Shown here one piece after another: positions 35,886 to 44,710 of a DNA stretch of 64,000 nucleotides. Under the pieces are notes generated by a model, which saw only the letters and a list, made by a program, of their open reading frames with translations, made no database searches and was not told the DNA's origin. The translations under genes and the position numbers were made by a program. This DNA is from Candidatus Eiseniibacteriota bacterium (GTDB lineage Bacteria; Eisenbacteria; RBG-16-71-46), in the NCBI GenBank assembly GCA_016215625.1, contig JACRIW010000038.1:1-64000 (forward strand), written 5' to 3'. Each line of letters opens with the position of its first letter. Position 1 is the stretch's first letter.

Positions 35886-38093
35886 GTGACCAGCGGCAGC
35901 GCGCATCCGGACCTTCGTGCGGCGCTCATGAGCGCCGTGGCCGAACGCGCGCCGAAGGTGGACCGCGACCGCGTGGGCGCGTGCTTCGACTACGCGGCCG
36001 CGGCGCACGCCGACCAGCGGCGCTCGTCGGGCCAGCCGTTCGTCTCGCACGCCGTCGAAGTCTGCCGGATCCTCTTCGACCTGCTCGAAGCGCGCATGGA
36101 CACGACGCTCGCGTGCGCCGCGCTGCTGCACGACGTGGTCGAGGACACGACGATCACGACGCAGGAGATCGAGAAGCACTGGGGGCGCGAGGTCGCGTCG
36201 CTCGTCGAGGGCGTGACGAAGCTCTCGTCCATGCACTTCGACAGCCGTGAGGCCGCGCAGGCCGAGAACTTCCGCAAGATGCTGCTGTCCATGTCGCGCG
36301 ACCTGCGGGTGATCTTCATCAAGCTCGCCGACCGCCTGCACAACATGCGGACCATCGAGTTCCTGCGCGAGGACAAACGCCAGCGGATCGCGATGGAGAC
36401 GCGCGACATCTACGCGCCGCTCGCGCACCGGCTCGGCATGGCGGGCATCAAGCGCGAACTCGAGGACCTGTCGCTCAAGGTGCTCGACCCGGCCGCGTAC
36501 CAGGAGCTGTCGCAGCGCATCCAGGCGCGCCGGCAGGAGCGCGAGACGTTCCTGGGCCGCGTCATGGAGGACCTCCGCGACGCGCTCAAGGCGCACGGCC
36601 TCAAGGCGGAGGTCAACGGCCGCCCGAAGCACTTCCATTCGATCTACCAGAAGATCCGAGCCGGCCGCGCGCTCGAGCAGGTGTACGACCTGTTCGGCAT
36701 CCGCATCATCACGCACACGCGCAACGACTGCTATCGCGCGCTCGGCGTGGTGCACGACCTGTTCGACCCCGTCGCGGACCGCTTCAAGGACTACATCGCG
36801 ACGCCGAAGAGCAACATGTACCAGTCGCTGCACACGACCGTGCTGACGGCCGACGGCGAGATGGTCGAGGTCCAGATCCGCACGTGGGACATGCACCGTA
36901 CGGCGGAGACCGGCGTCGCGGCGCACTACGTCTACAAGCAGGGCGGGCACGTCGACGAGGAGCTCGACAAGCGCCTCGGCGGATTCGTCGCCGAGATCGC
37001 CGGCTGGCAGCGCGAGACGGACGACGACGAGTACATGGACTTCCTGCGCACCGCGCTGCACCAGGAAGAAGTGTTCGTGTACACGCCGCGCCGCGAACTC
37101 AAGCGCCTCGCGAAGGGCGCGACGCCGCTCGACTTCGCCTACCTCATCCACACCGAGGTCGGGCAGAAGACGGTCGGTGCGCGCGTGAACGGCGAGCTCG
37201 TGCCGTTGCGGTACGAACTGCGCAACGGCGACACCGTCGAGATCGTGACGTCGGCGCAGGCGAAGCCGCACGAGGACTGGCTCAAGATCGCGCGCACCGC
37301 GCAGGCCCGCGGCAAGATCCGCCACTGGCTGCGCCAGCGCCGCCTCGCCGACAGCGTGTCGCTCGGCAAGGAGATGCTCGAGCGCGAGATGCGCCGCGCC
37401 CGGCTGCGGATCACCGACGAGCAGATGGCGAAGGCCGCGGCCGATCTCGAGTGCGAGGACCTCGAGCAGCTCTACGCGCGCGTGGGCGAGGGGCAGATCT
37501 CGATCACCGTCGTGCTGCGCCGCTTCCTGCCCGAGAAGGAGACGCTCGCCGAGCGGCTCGCGAAGGGGCCGGTCGAGGACACGACGCCGGTGCGCAAGCC
37601 GAGCGGCGGCGTGCGCATCCAGGGCATCGACAACGTCATGGTCACCTACGCGCGCTGCTGCCAGCCCGTGCCGGGCGATCCGGTCGTCGGCATCGTCACG
37701 ATCGGCCGCGGCGTGTCGCTGCACCGGCAGGACTGCCCGAACACGTTCGGGAACCGCGTGCCGGCCGAGCGCCGCGTCGCGGTCGAATGGGACGCGCGCA
37801 CGGGCGACACGTTCCCGGTGCGCCTCGTGGTCTCGGGCACCGACCGCCCGAGCATGCTCGCGGACCTCGCCAAGGCGATCGCCGCGACGGGCGTGAACAT
37901 CCGCACCGCCGGCATGCAGGCCGAGCACCACACCGTGCGCGGCGTGTTCGTGGTCGAGGTGCCGCACCTGGCGAAGCTCCAGGAAGTGATCGTGGCCATG
38001 CGCCGCTCGCCGGGCGTCACGCGTGTCGAACGCCGCCAGCGCCTCATCAAGCACACGCCCTCGTCGCGATACGAGGAGGACGACGAGTCGTGA
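35886..38093 (+). CDS. rel: Bifunctional (p)ppGpp synthetase/hydrolase (Rel/SpoT)
   Basis: It makes and degrades the stringent-response alarmone. At 735 residues it has the full long-RSH layout. The N-terminal HD hydrolase ([30 protein letters not shown]) appears intact. The synthetase domain follows ([37 protein letters not shown]), then TGS ([24 protein letters not shown]), a conserved-cysteine domain ([15 protein letters not shown]) and a C-terminal ACT domain. Because no second long RSH is seen in the window and the HD motif is kept, a bifunctional enzyme is likely. It starts at GTG 35886 and overlaps dtd as GTGA. Confidence 0.96.
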   Translation: MTSGSAHPDLRAALMSAVAERAPKVDRDRVGACFDYAAAAHADQRRSSGQPFVSHAVEVCRILFDLLEARMDTTLACAALLHDVVEDTTITTQEIEKHWGREVASLVEGVTKLSSMHFDSREAAQAENFRKMLLSMSRDLRVIFIKLADRLHNMRTIEFLREDKRQRIAMETRDIYAPLAHRLGMAGIKRELEDLSLKVLDPAAYQELSQRIQARRQERETFLGRVMEDLRDALKAHGLKAEVNGRPKHFHSIYQKIRAGRALEQVYDLFGIRIITHTRNDCYRALGVVHDLFDPVADRFKDYIATPKSNMYQSLHTTVLTADGEMVEVQIRTWDMHRTAETGVAAHYVYKQGGHVDEELDKRLGGFVAEIAGWQRETDDDEYMDFLRTALHQEEVFVYTPRRELKRLAKGATPLDFAYLIHTEVGQKTVGARVNGELVPLRYELRNGDTVEIVTSAQAKPHEDWLKIARTAQARGKIRHWLRQRRLADSVSLGKEMLEREMRRARLRITDEQMAKAAADLECEDLEQLYARVGEGQISITVVLRRFLPEKETLAERLAKGPVEDTTPVRKPSGGVRIQGIDNVMVTYARCCQPVPGDPVVGIVTIGRGVSLHRQDCPNTFGNRVPAERRVAVEWDARTGDTFPVRLVVSGTDRPSMLADLAKAIAATGVNIRTAGMQAEHHTVRGVFVVEVPHLAKLQEVIVAMRRSPGVTRVERRQRLIKHTPSSRYEEDDES

Positions 38094-38557
38094 GGGCGCT
38101 CGTGCAGCGCGTCTCGCGCGCGTCCGTCACCGTGGACGGGCGCGTCACCGGCGCGATCGGCCGCGGCCTTCTCGTGCTGCTCGGCGCGACGCACGACGAT
38201 TCGGAGGAAGGCGGACGCTGGCTCGCCGCGAAGCTGGCAGGCCTGCGGATCTTTCCCGACGACGCGGGCAAGATGAACCGTGACGTGCGCGAAGCCGGGG
38301 GCGCCGCGCTCGTCGTGCCGCAGTTCACGCTCTATGGCGACGCGCGCTACGGACGCCGCCCGGAGTTCACCGCGGCCGCGCGTCCCGAGATCGCCGAGCC
38401 GCTCTACGAGCAGTTCTGCGAGGCGCTCGCCGCCCAGGGCGTCGACGTCGAGCGCGGTGTGTTCCGCGCGCACATGGAGGTCGAACTCGTGAACGACGGA
38501 CCCGTGACGCTCTGGATCGAGAGTCCCGCCCTTCCGGCGGATGGAGCCTCGTCGTGA
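38090..38557 (+). CDS. dtd: D-aminoacyl-tRNA deacylase
   Basis: DTD removes D-amino acids and glycine mischarged on tRNAs. The 155-residue protein begins [17 protein letters not shown] and ends with the Gly-cisPro motif NDGPVT. The catalytic strand reads PQFTLYGD (77-84), where most bacterial enzymes have SQFTL; Thr80 is kept but Ser77 is proline. It overlaps rel and maf by 4 bases each, so rel-dtd-maf looks like one coupled unit, and rel-dtd pairing is widespread. Confidence 0.95.
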   Translation: MRALVQRVSRASVTVDGRVTGAIGRGLLVLLGATHDDSEEGGRWLAAKLAGLRIFPDDAGKMNRDVREAGGAALVVPQFTLYGDARYGRRPEFTAAARPEIAEPLYEQFCEALAAQGVDVERGVFRAHMEVELVNDGPVTLWIESPALPADGASS

Positions 38558-39144
38558 AGCCGCGTGCCGCGCTGTTCTGGCGCGGGGCCGCGCCGCTCGT
38601 GCTCGCGTCCGCCTCGCCCCGGCGCGTCTCGCTCCTCAAGCAGGCGGGGGCGGTCTTCACCGTGACCGATCCCGGGCCCGACCGCGCCTGGCCGGGCAAG
38701 GCCGAACCGCGCCACGGCGTGCGCGCGCTGGCGCTCGACAAGGCCCGGCGCGTCGCCGCGAAGAAGCCCGACGCCGTCGTGATCGGGGCGGACACGGTCG
38801 TGGTGCTGCGCGGCAAGCGCCTCGGCAAGCCGGCCGACGCCGCGGCCGCCCGCGACATGATCCGGAGCCTGCACGGCCGCCGCCACGAGGTCTGGACCGG
38901 CATCGCCGTGGTCCATGGCGCGGAGCAGCGCACCGCCGCGGAGTGCACGGTCGTGCACTTCTCGCGCCTCGCGGAGCGCGAGATCGAGGACTTCGTCGCC
39001 TCGGGTGAGTCGCTCGACAAGGCCGGTGCCTACGGCATCCAGGGCCTCGCCGGGCAGTTCGTCCGCCGGATCGAGGGCGACTACACGACCGTGGTCGGGC
39101 TGCCCCTCGCACGGCTCCGGAGCCTGCTGGCCGAGTTCGCCTGA
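38554..39144 (+). CDS. maf: Maf-family nucleotide pyrophosphatase
   Basis: Maf proteins hydrolyse modified or canonical dTTP, UTP or CTP. Of 196 residues, the landmarks are [33 protein letters not shown] with the catalytic Asp, and [30 protein letters not shown]. The GTG start overlaps the dtd stop. It is the last gene before the ribosomal-protein promoter at 39168. The substrate subtype (YhdE or YceF) was not resolved. Confidence 0.94.
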   Translation: MKPRAALFWRGAAPLVLASASPRRVSLLKQAGAVFTVTDPGPDRAWPGKAEPRHGVRALALDKARRVAAKKPDAVVIGADTVVVLRGKRLGKPADAAAARDMIRSLHGRRHEVWTGIAVVHGAEQRTAAECTVVHFSRLAEREIEDFVASGESLDKAGAYGIQGLAGQFVRRIEGDYTTVVGLPLARLRSLLAEFA

Positions 39145-39167
39145 GCCCCGGGGAAGGGGCCGTCGGC

Positions 39168-39197
39168 TTGACACTATTTTCGTGCCGATGATAGCTT
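39168..39197 (+). promoter_or_regulatory. rplM-rpsI promoter
   Basis: Perfect TTGACA (39168-39173), 18 bases, TAGCTT (39192-39197). It gives a leader of about 105 bases carrying the structured element described next. The AT-rich spacer is distinctive. Confidence 0.7.
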
Positions 39198-39238
39198 GCC
39201 GCGTTTCTCGGACACACGTCGGAGGCACTTCCGGCGTT

Positions 39239-39286
39239 CCGCACGGGCTTCCCGGCCCGATTGTTCTGTTTGGCCGGGGCGTGCGG
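39239..39286 (+). promoter_or_regulatory. Structured rplM leader RNA
   Basis: Between promoter and ribosome-binding site lies a two-part hairpin. The outer stem is CCGCACG (39239-39245) with CGTGCGG (39280-39286). The inner stem is CCCGGCC (39251-39257) with GGCCGGG (39272-39278). An internal loop GGCTT/G and a 14-base T-rich apical loop separate and cap them. Both stems are perfect. L13 is known to regulate its own operon in other bacteria, so an autoregulatory leader is plausible. No match to a known leader family is claimed. Confidence 0.6.
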
Positions 39287-39307
39287 TGGCACTTCATCGG
39301 AGGACGG

Positions 39308-39745
39308 ATGTTGAAGACTTATTCCGCCCGCGAGAACGACATCCAGCGCAAGTGGCTGGTCGTGGACGCCGAGGGCAAGACGCTGGGTCGTCTCGCCGCG
39401 CAGGTGGCCATGGTTCTCAAGGGCAAGCACAAGCCGATGTACACGCCGCACATGGACACCGGTGACCACGTCATCGTGGTCAACGCGGCGAAGGTCCGGC
39501 TGACCGGCACCAAGCCGGAGAAGAAGCAGTACTTCCACCACACCTTGTATCCGGGCGGCGCCACGTTCACGCGCCTTTCCGAGCTGCTCGAGAAGCATCC
39601 CGAGCGGGTGGTCCAGAAGGCCGTCAAGGGCATGATGCCGAAGACGAAGCTGGGCGACGCCATGCTGAAGAAGCTGAAGGTGTACGCCGGACCCGAGCAT
39701 CCGCACGAGGCTCAGCAGCCCGAAACCTGGTCCATCCAGGCCTGA
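39308..39745 (+). CDS. rplM: 50S ribosomal protein L13
   Basis: This 145-residue protein reads KTYSARENDIQRKWLVVDAEG then KTLGRLAAQVAMVLKGKHKP and KLKVYAGPEHPHEAQQPE, which is unmistakably L13. GGAGGA precedes ATG 39308. It is followed by rpsI after 11 bases, the near-universal rplM-rpsI pair. Upstream in-frame codons are leader, not protein. Confidence 0.99.
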   Translation: MLKTYSARENDIQRKWLVVDAEGKTLGRLAAQVAMVLKGKHKPMYTPHMDTGDHVIVVNAAKVRLTGTKPEKKQYFHHTLYPGGATFTRLSELLEKHPERVVQKAVKGMMPKTKLGDAMLKKLKVYAGPEHPHEAQQPETWSIQA

Positions 39746-39756
39746 AAGGGGAACGC

Positions 39757-40155
39757 ATGGCGACCGCAACGACGAACAAGCCCCTGACGGGCCGACGCAA
39801 GGAAGCCGTTGCACGAGTCCGCCTCGTGGCGGGCACGGGTAACGTGAAGATCAACGATCGCACTCCGCTCGAGTACCTCAAGCGCGACTCGCTCGTGCTG
39901 ATCGCGCTCGGCGCACTGACGGCGACGAATCTCGCGGACAAGTACGACGTGACTTGCCGCGTGATGGGTGGCGGACACACCGGCCAGGCGGGCGCGATCC
40001 GCATGGCCATCGCCCGCGCGCTCGTGCGCCAGGACGAAACGCTCAAGGGAGTCCTCGGCCGCGGCGGCTACCTCACGCGCGACTCGCGCATGAAGGAACG
40101 CAAGAAGTACGGCCAGCCGGGCGCTCGCAAGAAGTTCCAGTTCAGCAAGCGCTAA
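39757..40155 (+). CDS. rpsI: 30S ribosomal protein S9
   Basis: A 132-residue basic protein with GRRKEAVARVRLVAGTGNVKIN at the start, GGGHTGQAGAIRMAIARALV in the middle, and the decoding-site tail ending in KKFQFSKR. AAAGGGG precedes the ATG. Last gene of the rplM-rpsI pair. Confidence 0.99.
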   Translation: MATATTNKPLTGRRKEAVARVRLVAGTGNVKINDRTPLEYLKRDSLVLIALGALTATNLADKYDVTCRVMGGGHTGQAGAIRMAIARALVRQDETLKGVLGRGGYLTRDSRMKERKKYGQPGARKKFQFSKR

Positions 40156-40180
40156 TACCGAGGTCATCGCTCACTACGCA

Positions 40181-40253
40181 CGCCCCGTCGAACGCGCCGG
40201 GGTCCTGCCGCCCGCACACGGGCGCGGGATGGCGCGAAGTGCATCGCGGGGCG
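40181..40253 (+). promoter_or_regulatory. Structured rpsB leader RNA
   Basis: The 123-base gap between rpsI and rpsB folds compactly. Outer stem CGCCCCG (40181-40187) with CGGGGCG (40247-40253); middle stem GCGCC (40194-40198) with GGCGC (40231-40235); apical CCCG (40211-40214) with CGGG (40219-40222), loop CACA. It ends 26 bases before the GTG. S2 represses its own operon in E. coli through the leader, so an analogous element is likely. The structure could alternatively include termination of rpsI transcripts. Confidence 0.58.
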
Positions 40254-40278
40254 GAGGCTGAACCCTGAGGAGGAACAA

Positions 40279-41046
40279 GTGGCTGAGATCACGATGAAGG
40301 ACCTGCTCGAAGCGGGTGTTCACTTCGGGCACCAGACCCGGCGCTGGAATCCGCAGATGAAGAAATTCATCTTCATGGAGCGCAACGGGATCTACATCAT
40401 CGACCTGCAGAAGACGCTGAAGTGCATCCAGGACGCCCGCGGCGCGATCACGAAGGTGGTGCGCGGCGGCGGACACGTGCTCTTCGTCGGAACCAAGAAG
40501 CAGGCGAAGGCGATCGTCGCGGAAGACGCGGCGCGCTCCGGTCAGTTCCACGTCACCGAGCGCTGGCTCGGCGGCATGCTGACCAACTTCAAGACCATCC
40601 GCACGTCGATCAAGCGCCTCAAGGAGCTCGACACGATGGCGGAGAACGGCACCTTCGAGAAGCTGGCGAAGAAGGAAGTCTCGCGCCTGACGCGCGAGCG
40701 TGAGCGCCTGCAGTTCGCGTTCGCGGGCATCAAGGAGATGCCGGGCGTGCCTTCGCTCGTGTTCATCGTGGACACGAAGAAGGAGAAGATCGCCGTCGCC
40801 GAAGCCAACCGGCTCGGTATCCCGATCGTCGGCATCGTCGACACGAACTGCGACCCGTCGCAGATCCAGTTCCCGATTCCCGGCAACGACGACGCGCTCC
40901 GTGCGATCAAGCTCTTCACGGGCTTCGTCGCCGACGCGATCGCCGACGCCCGCAACATGGTGGCGGAAGGCGCGGACCAGGCGACGGTCTCCTTCGGCGG
41001 CGACGCCGGGGAGAGCGAGCAGCAGGCCACGCCCGCCGGCGCCTGA
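40279..41046 (+). CDS. rpsB: 30S ribosomal protein S2
   Basis: A 255-residue protein with [46 protein letters not shown] and [14 protein letters not shown], all S2 signatures. GTG start with GAGGAGGA upstream. It heads the conserved rpsB-tsf-pyrH-frr order. Confidence 0.99.
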   Translation: MAEITMKDLLEAGVHFGHQTRRWNPQMKKFIFMERNGIYIIDLQKTLKCIQDARGAITKVVRGGGHVLFVGTKKQAKAIVAEDAARSGQFHVTERWLGGMLTNFKTIRTSIKRLKELDTMAENGTFEKLAKKEVSRLTRERERLQFAFAGIKEMPGVPSLVFIVDTKKEKIAVAEANRLGIPIVGIVDTNCDPSQIQFPIPGNDDALRAIKLFTGFVADAIADARNMVAEGADQATVSFGGDAGESEQQATPAGA

Positions 41047-41079
41047 GCCGGTTTCACTCAATCGAATAATCACTTTTCG

Positions 41080-41111
41080 CGCCCGTCCGCGCGGCTGCGC
41101 GCGGGCGGGCG
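41080..41111 (+). other. Long hairpin between rpsB and tsf
   Basis: The arm 41080-41092 pairs over 13 bases, with one G-T wobble, with 41099-41111; the loop is GGCTGC. TTTT precedes rather than follows it, so on the plus strand it lacks a U-run. E. coli also has an attenuator-like hairpin in this gap, which makes a role in adjusting tsf relative to rpsB plausible. Confidence 0.55.
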
Positions 41112-41132
41112 TGAATACGCAGGGGTAAAGAC

Positions 41133-41732
41133 ATGGCGATCACTGCCGAGCAGGTGAAGACGCTCCGCGAGATGACGGGCGCGGGCATGATGGAGTGCAA
41201 GAAGGCCCTGACCGAGACCAACGGCGACCTGCAGAAGGCCGTCGAGGAACTCCGCAAGTCGGGCATCGCGAAGGCCGAGAAGCGCGCCGAGCGCGCCGCT
41301 TCGCAGGGCCGCGTCGACTGCTACATCCACGACGCGCGCATCGGCGTGCTGATCGAGGTGAACTGCGAGACGGACTTCGTCGCGCGCACCGACGACTTCA
41401 TCGCGCTGTGCCGCAACCTCGGCATGCAGGCCGCCGCCGCGGGCGCCGATTACGTGCGCCGCGAGGAAGTGCCGGCCGAACGCATCGCGAAGGAGAAGGA
41501 AATCTACGCCGCGCAGCTCGCCAACGAGGGCAAGCCGGCGAACATGATCGAGAAGATCCTCGAGGGCAAGATCAACAAGTTCTTCGGCGAGGTCTGCCTC
41601 CTCGAGCAGCCGTACATCAAGGATCCTTCCGGCAAGCAGACGGTGAACGAGCTCGTGAAGGAAGCATCCTCCAAGACGGGCGAGAACATCGTCGTCCGCC
41701 GTTTCACGCGGTACCGCCTGGGCCAGGAGTAG
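41133..41732 (+). CDS. tsf: Elongation factor Ts, short form
   Basis: EF-Ts regenerates EF-Tu-GTP. The 199-residue protein begins with a UBA-like domain ([19 protein letters not shown]) and has the TDFVAR motif in [14 protein letters not shown]. It is the short form with one core subdomain, as in Thermus, rather than the 283-residue E. coli type. The spacing to pyrH is 3 bases. Confidence 0.98.
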   Translation: MAITAEQVKTLREMTGAGMMECKKALTETNGDLQKAVEELRKSGIAKAEKRAERAASQGRVDCYIHDARIGVLIEVNCETDFVARTDDFIALCRNLGMQAAAAGADYVRREEVPAERIAKEKEIYAAQLANEGKPANMIEKILEGKINKFFGEVCLLEQPYIKDPSGKQTVNELVKEASSKTGENIVVRRFTRYRLGQE

Positions 41733-41735
41733 GCC

Positions 41736-42449
41736 TTGGCCGCGCGATACCAGCGCATCCTGCTCAAGCTGAGCGGCGAGCTCCTCGCCGGTGGTGCCGG
41801 TCACGGCATCCAGGACGAGGTGCTCGCCGGACTCGCGGACGAAATCCGTGAAGTCCACGACATGGGCGTGCAGGTCGGCATCGTGCTCGGCGGAGGGAAC
41901 ATCTTCCGCGGCGTGGCCGCTTCGACCCGCGGCATGGACCGCGTCGCCGCCGACCACATGGGCATGCTCGCGACGGTCATCAACTCGCTGGCCCTGCAGC
42001 ACGCCCTCGAGAAGCGCGGGCTGTACACGCGCGTGATGTCGGCGATCAAGATGGACCAGGTCGCCGAGCCGTTCATCCGCCGCCGCGCCGTGCGCCACCT
42101 CGAGAAGGGGCGCGTGGTCGTGTTCGCGGCCGGCACCGGCAACCCCTACTTCACGACCGACACCGCGGCGGTGCTGCGCGCGGTCGAGGTGGGGGCCGAG
42201 GTGATCCTGAAGGGCACGAAGGTCGACGGGATCTACTCCGGCGACCCGGTGAAGGATCCGTCGGCGGAGTTCTTTCCCAGCGTGCGCTACATGGATATCC
42301 TGAGCCGCGGGCTCAAGGTCATGGATTCGACCGCCATCTCCCTCTGCATGGACAACAAGCTTCCCCTGGTGGTGTTCAACGTGGGAGTGGCCGGGAACCT
42401 GGTGAAGATCATGCGGGGCGAAGCCGTCGGCACCCGCGTAGGAGAGTGA
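41736..42449 (+). CDS. pyrH: UMP kinase
   Basis: PyrH phosphorylates UMP to UDP. The 237-residue amino-acid-kinase-fold protein has [38 protein letters not shown], and [22 protein letters not shown]. It starts at TTG 41736, with AGGAG overlapping the end of tsf. Standard position between tsf and frr. Confidence 0.98.
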   Translation: MAARYQRILLKLSGELLAGGAGHGIQDEVLAGLADEIREVHDMGVQVGIVLGGGNIFRGVAASTRGMDRVAADHMGMLATVINSLALQHALEKRGLYTRVMSAIKMDQVAEPFIRRRAVRHLEKGRVVVFAAGTGNPYFTTDTAAVLRAVEVGAEVILKGTKVDGIYSGDPVKDPSAEFFPSVRYMDILSRGLKVMDSTAISLCMDNKLPLVVFNVGVAGNLVKIMRGEAVGTRVGE

Positions 42450-42454
42450 GCGTC

Positions 42455-43012
42455 ATGTCCCACAAGATTCTCGTCGAAGCCGAAGAGCGCATGAAGAAGG
42501 CGATCGAGTCGGTGCGTCACGAGTTCTCCGGCGTGCGCACGGGCAAGGCCAGCCCCAGCCTCCTCGACACCGTGAAGGTCGAGGCCTACGGCTCGAGCAT
42601 GTCGCTCGTGCAGGTGGGCTCGATCTCGGCGCCCGAGCCGCGCCTGCTGGTCGTGCAGCCGTACGACAAGGGCCTCATCAAGGCGATCACGAAGGGCATC
42701 AACGAGTCGAATCTCGGCCTGCACCCGCAGGACGACGGACAGGTCGTGCGCATCCCGATCCCGTCGCTCACCGAGGAACGCCGCAAGGACCTCGTGAAGC
42801 TCATCTCGAAGTTCGCCGAGGAAGGCCGCGTCCACATCCGCGCCGTGCGTCACGACGCGCTGAAGACGGTGAAGGACGAGGAGAAGGAAGGCACGATCCC
42901 CGGCGACGACGCCAAGCACCTGCAGACGGACGTGCAGAAGCTGACGGACAAGTACACCGGCCTCATCGAAGAGATGATCAAGAAGAAGACGGCCGAGATC
43001 ATGGAAGTCTAG
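42455..43012 (+). CDS. frr: Ribosome recycling factor
   Basis: RRF splits post-termination ribosomes with EF-G. The 185-residue protein shows RMKKAIESVRHEFSGVRTGKASPSLLD and IPSLTEERRKDLVKL. ATG 42455 was preferred to GTG 42446 because GGAGAG is placed correctly for it and the length matches E. coli RRF exactly. It starts 5 bases after pyrH. Confidence 0.98.
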   Translation: MSHKILVEAEERMKKAIESVRHEFSGVRTGKASPSLLDTVKVEAYGSSMSLVQVGSISAPEPRLLVVQPYDKGLIKAITKGINESNLGLHPQDDGQVVRIPIPSLTEERRKDLVKLISKFAEEGRVHIRAVRHDALKTVKDEEKEGTIPGDDAKHLQTDVQKLTDKYTGLIEEMIKKKTAEIMEV

Positions 43013-43025
43013 GCGCGGAGTCGCG

Positions 43026-43769
43026 TTGCCCACTCGTACGCCCACACAGCAGGAACTGATCGCCCACGGCAACATCCCCCGGCACGTCGCCATCATCATG
43101 GACGGCAACGGGCGCTGGGCGAAGGCCCGCGGCGTCCCCCGCATCATGGGACACCGCGCCGGACGCGAGTCCGTGCGCGAGGCCGTGCGGGCGTGCTCGG
43201 ACCTCGGCGTGCAGGTGCTGACGCTGTACACGTTCTCGGTCGAGAACTGGCAGCGCCCCGCGCGCGAGGTCAACGCGCTCATGACGATCCTGCGCCAGTC
43301 CCTGCGCGCGGAGCGCAAGGAACTCGACGCGAACAACGTCCGGCTGAACGTCGTCGGTCGCGTGCACGAACTGCCCTCGGCGGTGCGCGAGGAGATCGCG
43401 GCGACGCAGAAGTACCTCTCGAACAACACCGGCATGCTCATGAACCTCGCGCTGTCGTACAGCGGGCGCGCCGAGATCGTGGACGGCGTGAAGCGCATGC
43501 TGAAGGACGCGAAGGAGGGGGCGTTCGACCCCGCGCGCGTCGACGACGAGCTGTTCGCGAGCTACCTGTACACGGCCGGGCTGCCCGATCCCGACCTGCT
43601 CATCCGCACGAGCGGCGAGATGCGCATCTCGAACTTCCTGCTCTGGCAGCTCGCGTACACCGAGCTGTGGATCACGGACACGCTCTGGCCGGACTTCCGT
43701 CGCGAGAACCTGCACCGTGCCATCGCGGACTACCAGCGCCGAGACCGGCGCTTCGGCCGAACGGACTGA
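43026..43769 (+). CDS. uppS: Isoprenyl (undecaprenyl) diphosphate synthase
   Basis: UppS makes the C55 lipid carrier for peptidoglycan and surface glycans. It has 247 residues; the active-site Asp26 is in AIIMDGNGRWAK, followed by GHRAGRESVREAV, YTFSVENWQRP and the C-terminal RTSGEMRISNFLLWQLAYTE block. It starts at TTG 43026, 13 bases after frr, and precedes cdsA as in most bacteria. Confidence 0.97.
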   Translation: MPTRTPTQQELIAHGNIPRHVAIIMDGNGRWAKARGVPRIMGHRAGRESVREAVRACSDLGVQVLTLYTFSVENWQRPAREVNALMTILRQSLRAERKELDANNVRLNVVGRVHELPSAVREEIAATQKYLSNNTGMLMNLALSYSGRAEIVDGVKRMLKDAKEGAFDPARVDDELFASYLYTAGLPDPDLLIRTSGEMRISNFLLWQLAYTELWITDTLWPDFRRENLHRAIADYQRRDRRFGRTD

Positions 43770-43776
43770 GGCGCGG

Positions 43777-44700
43777 GTGAGCGCCAAGCGCGCGAAGGGA
43801 CACGCGCCCGACGAGCCGGCCCGCAAGCCGGCGCGGACGAAGTCGCAGTCCTGGGCGCTCGGGCTGCGCGTCGCGAGCGGCGTGGGATTCGTGCCGCTGC
43901 TCATGCTGCTCGCGGACGTCGGCGGCCTCGCGTTCCTCGTCTTCGTGCTGCTGCAGGCGTCGCTCGGGCTCGTCGAGTTCTTCCGCATGATGAAGTCGAA
44001 GGGACACACCCCGAACGTGTGGGTGGGTTTCCTCGCGACCTTCGCGGTGATCGGCATGGCGTACCGCCCGCACACGCCGCACGCGGCGTTCCTCGCGACC
44101 GCGGCGCTCCTGCTCATGCTCGCGAACGCGCTGCGCCGGCCCGAGCGCCCGCGCATCGTCGAAGGCATGGCCGTGACGCTGTTCGCGGTGCTGTACGTCG
44201 GCTGGCTCTCGAGCCACTTCGTGCTGCTGCGCGAACTGCCGTGGCGCGCCGGACTCGGCTACGCCGAGGGCGCGCGTCTCGTGCTGTACGCCTTCCTCGT
44301 CACGTGGAGCTGCGACACGGGCGCCTACCTCGTCGGCCGCACGTTCGGCCGCACGCGGCCGTGGGCGGCGATCTCGCCGCGCAAGTCGCTCGAAGGTTCG
44401 GCGGGCGGACTGCTCGCCGCCGTGATCGGCGCCTTCGCCGGCGCGTACACGTTCATGCACGGCCCGTCGGGCACGCCGTGGCTGCGCCCGCTCGACGCGC
44501 TCGCGGTGGGGCTCGCGGTCGGCGTCTGCGGCCAGGTCGGCGACCTCGTCGAGTCGCTGCTCAAGCGCGACTCGGAGAGCGGCGACTCGTCGGACCTGAT
44601 CCCCGGTCACGGCGGCGTGCTCGACCGTTTCGACAGCCTCTATTTCGGCGCGCCGATCGTCTACTACTACCTGAAGATCGTCGTCTTCCAGGTTCCCTGA
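43777..44700 (+). CDS. cdsA: Phosphatidate cytidylyltransferase
   Basis: CdsA makes CDP-diacylglycerol, the precursor of phospholipids, in the inner membrane. The 307-residue protein has eight or so hydrophobic segments and a basic N-terminus. The family signature appears as SPRKSLEGSAGG, GDLVESLLKRDS and the closing IPGHGGVLDRFDSLYFGAP. The start is GTG 43777, 7 bases after uppS. dxr follows after 10 bases. Confidence 0.96.
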   Translation: MSAKRAKGHAPDEPARKPARTKSQSWALGLRVASGVGFVPLLMLLADVGGLAFLVFVLLQASLGLVEFFRMMKSKGHTPNVWVGFLATFAVIGMAYRPHTPHAAFLATAALLLMLANALRRPERPRIVEGMAVTLFAVLYVGWLSSHFVLLRELPWRAGLGYAEGARLVLYAFLVTWSCDTGAYLVGRTFGRTRPWAAISPRKSLEGSAGGLLAAVIGAFAGAYTFMHGPSGTPWLRPLDALAVGLAVGVCGQVGDLVESLLKRDSESGDSSDLIPGHGGVLDRFDSLYFGAPIVYYYLKIVVFQVP

Positions 44701-44710
44701 GGGTCCGCGC

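Noticed and set aside
39142-39162. Terminator after maf (GCCCC/GGGGC).
   Set aside because: The stem is only 5 bases and no T-run follows before the rplM promoter.
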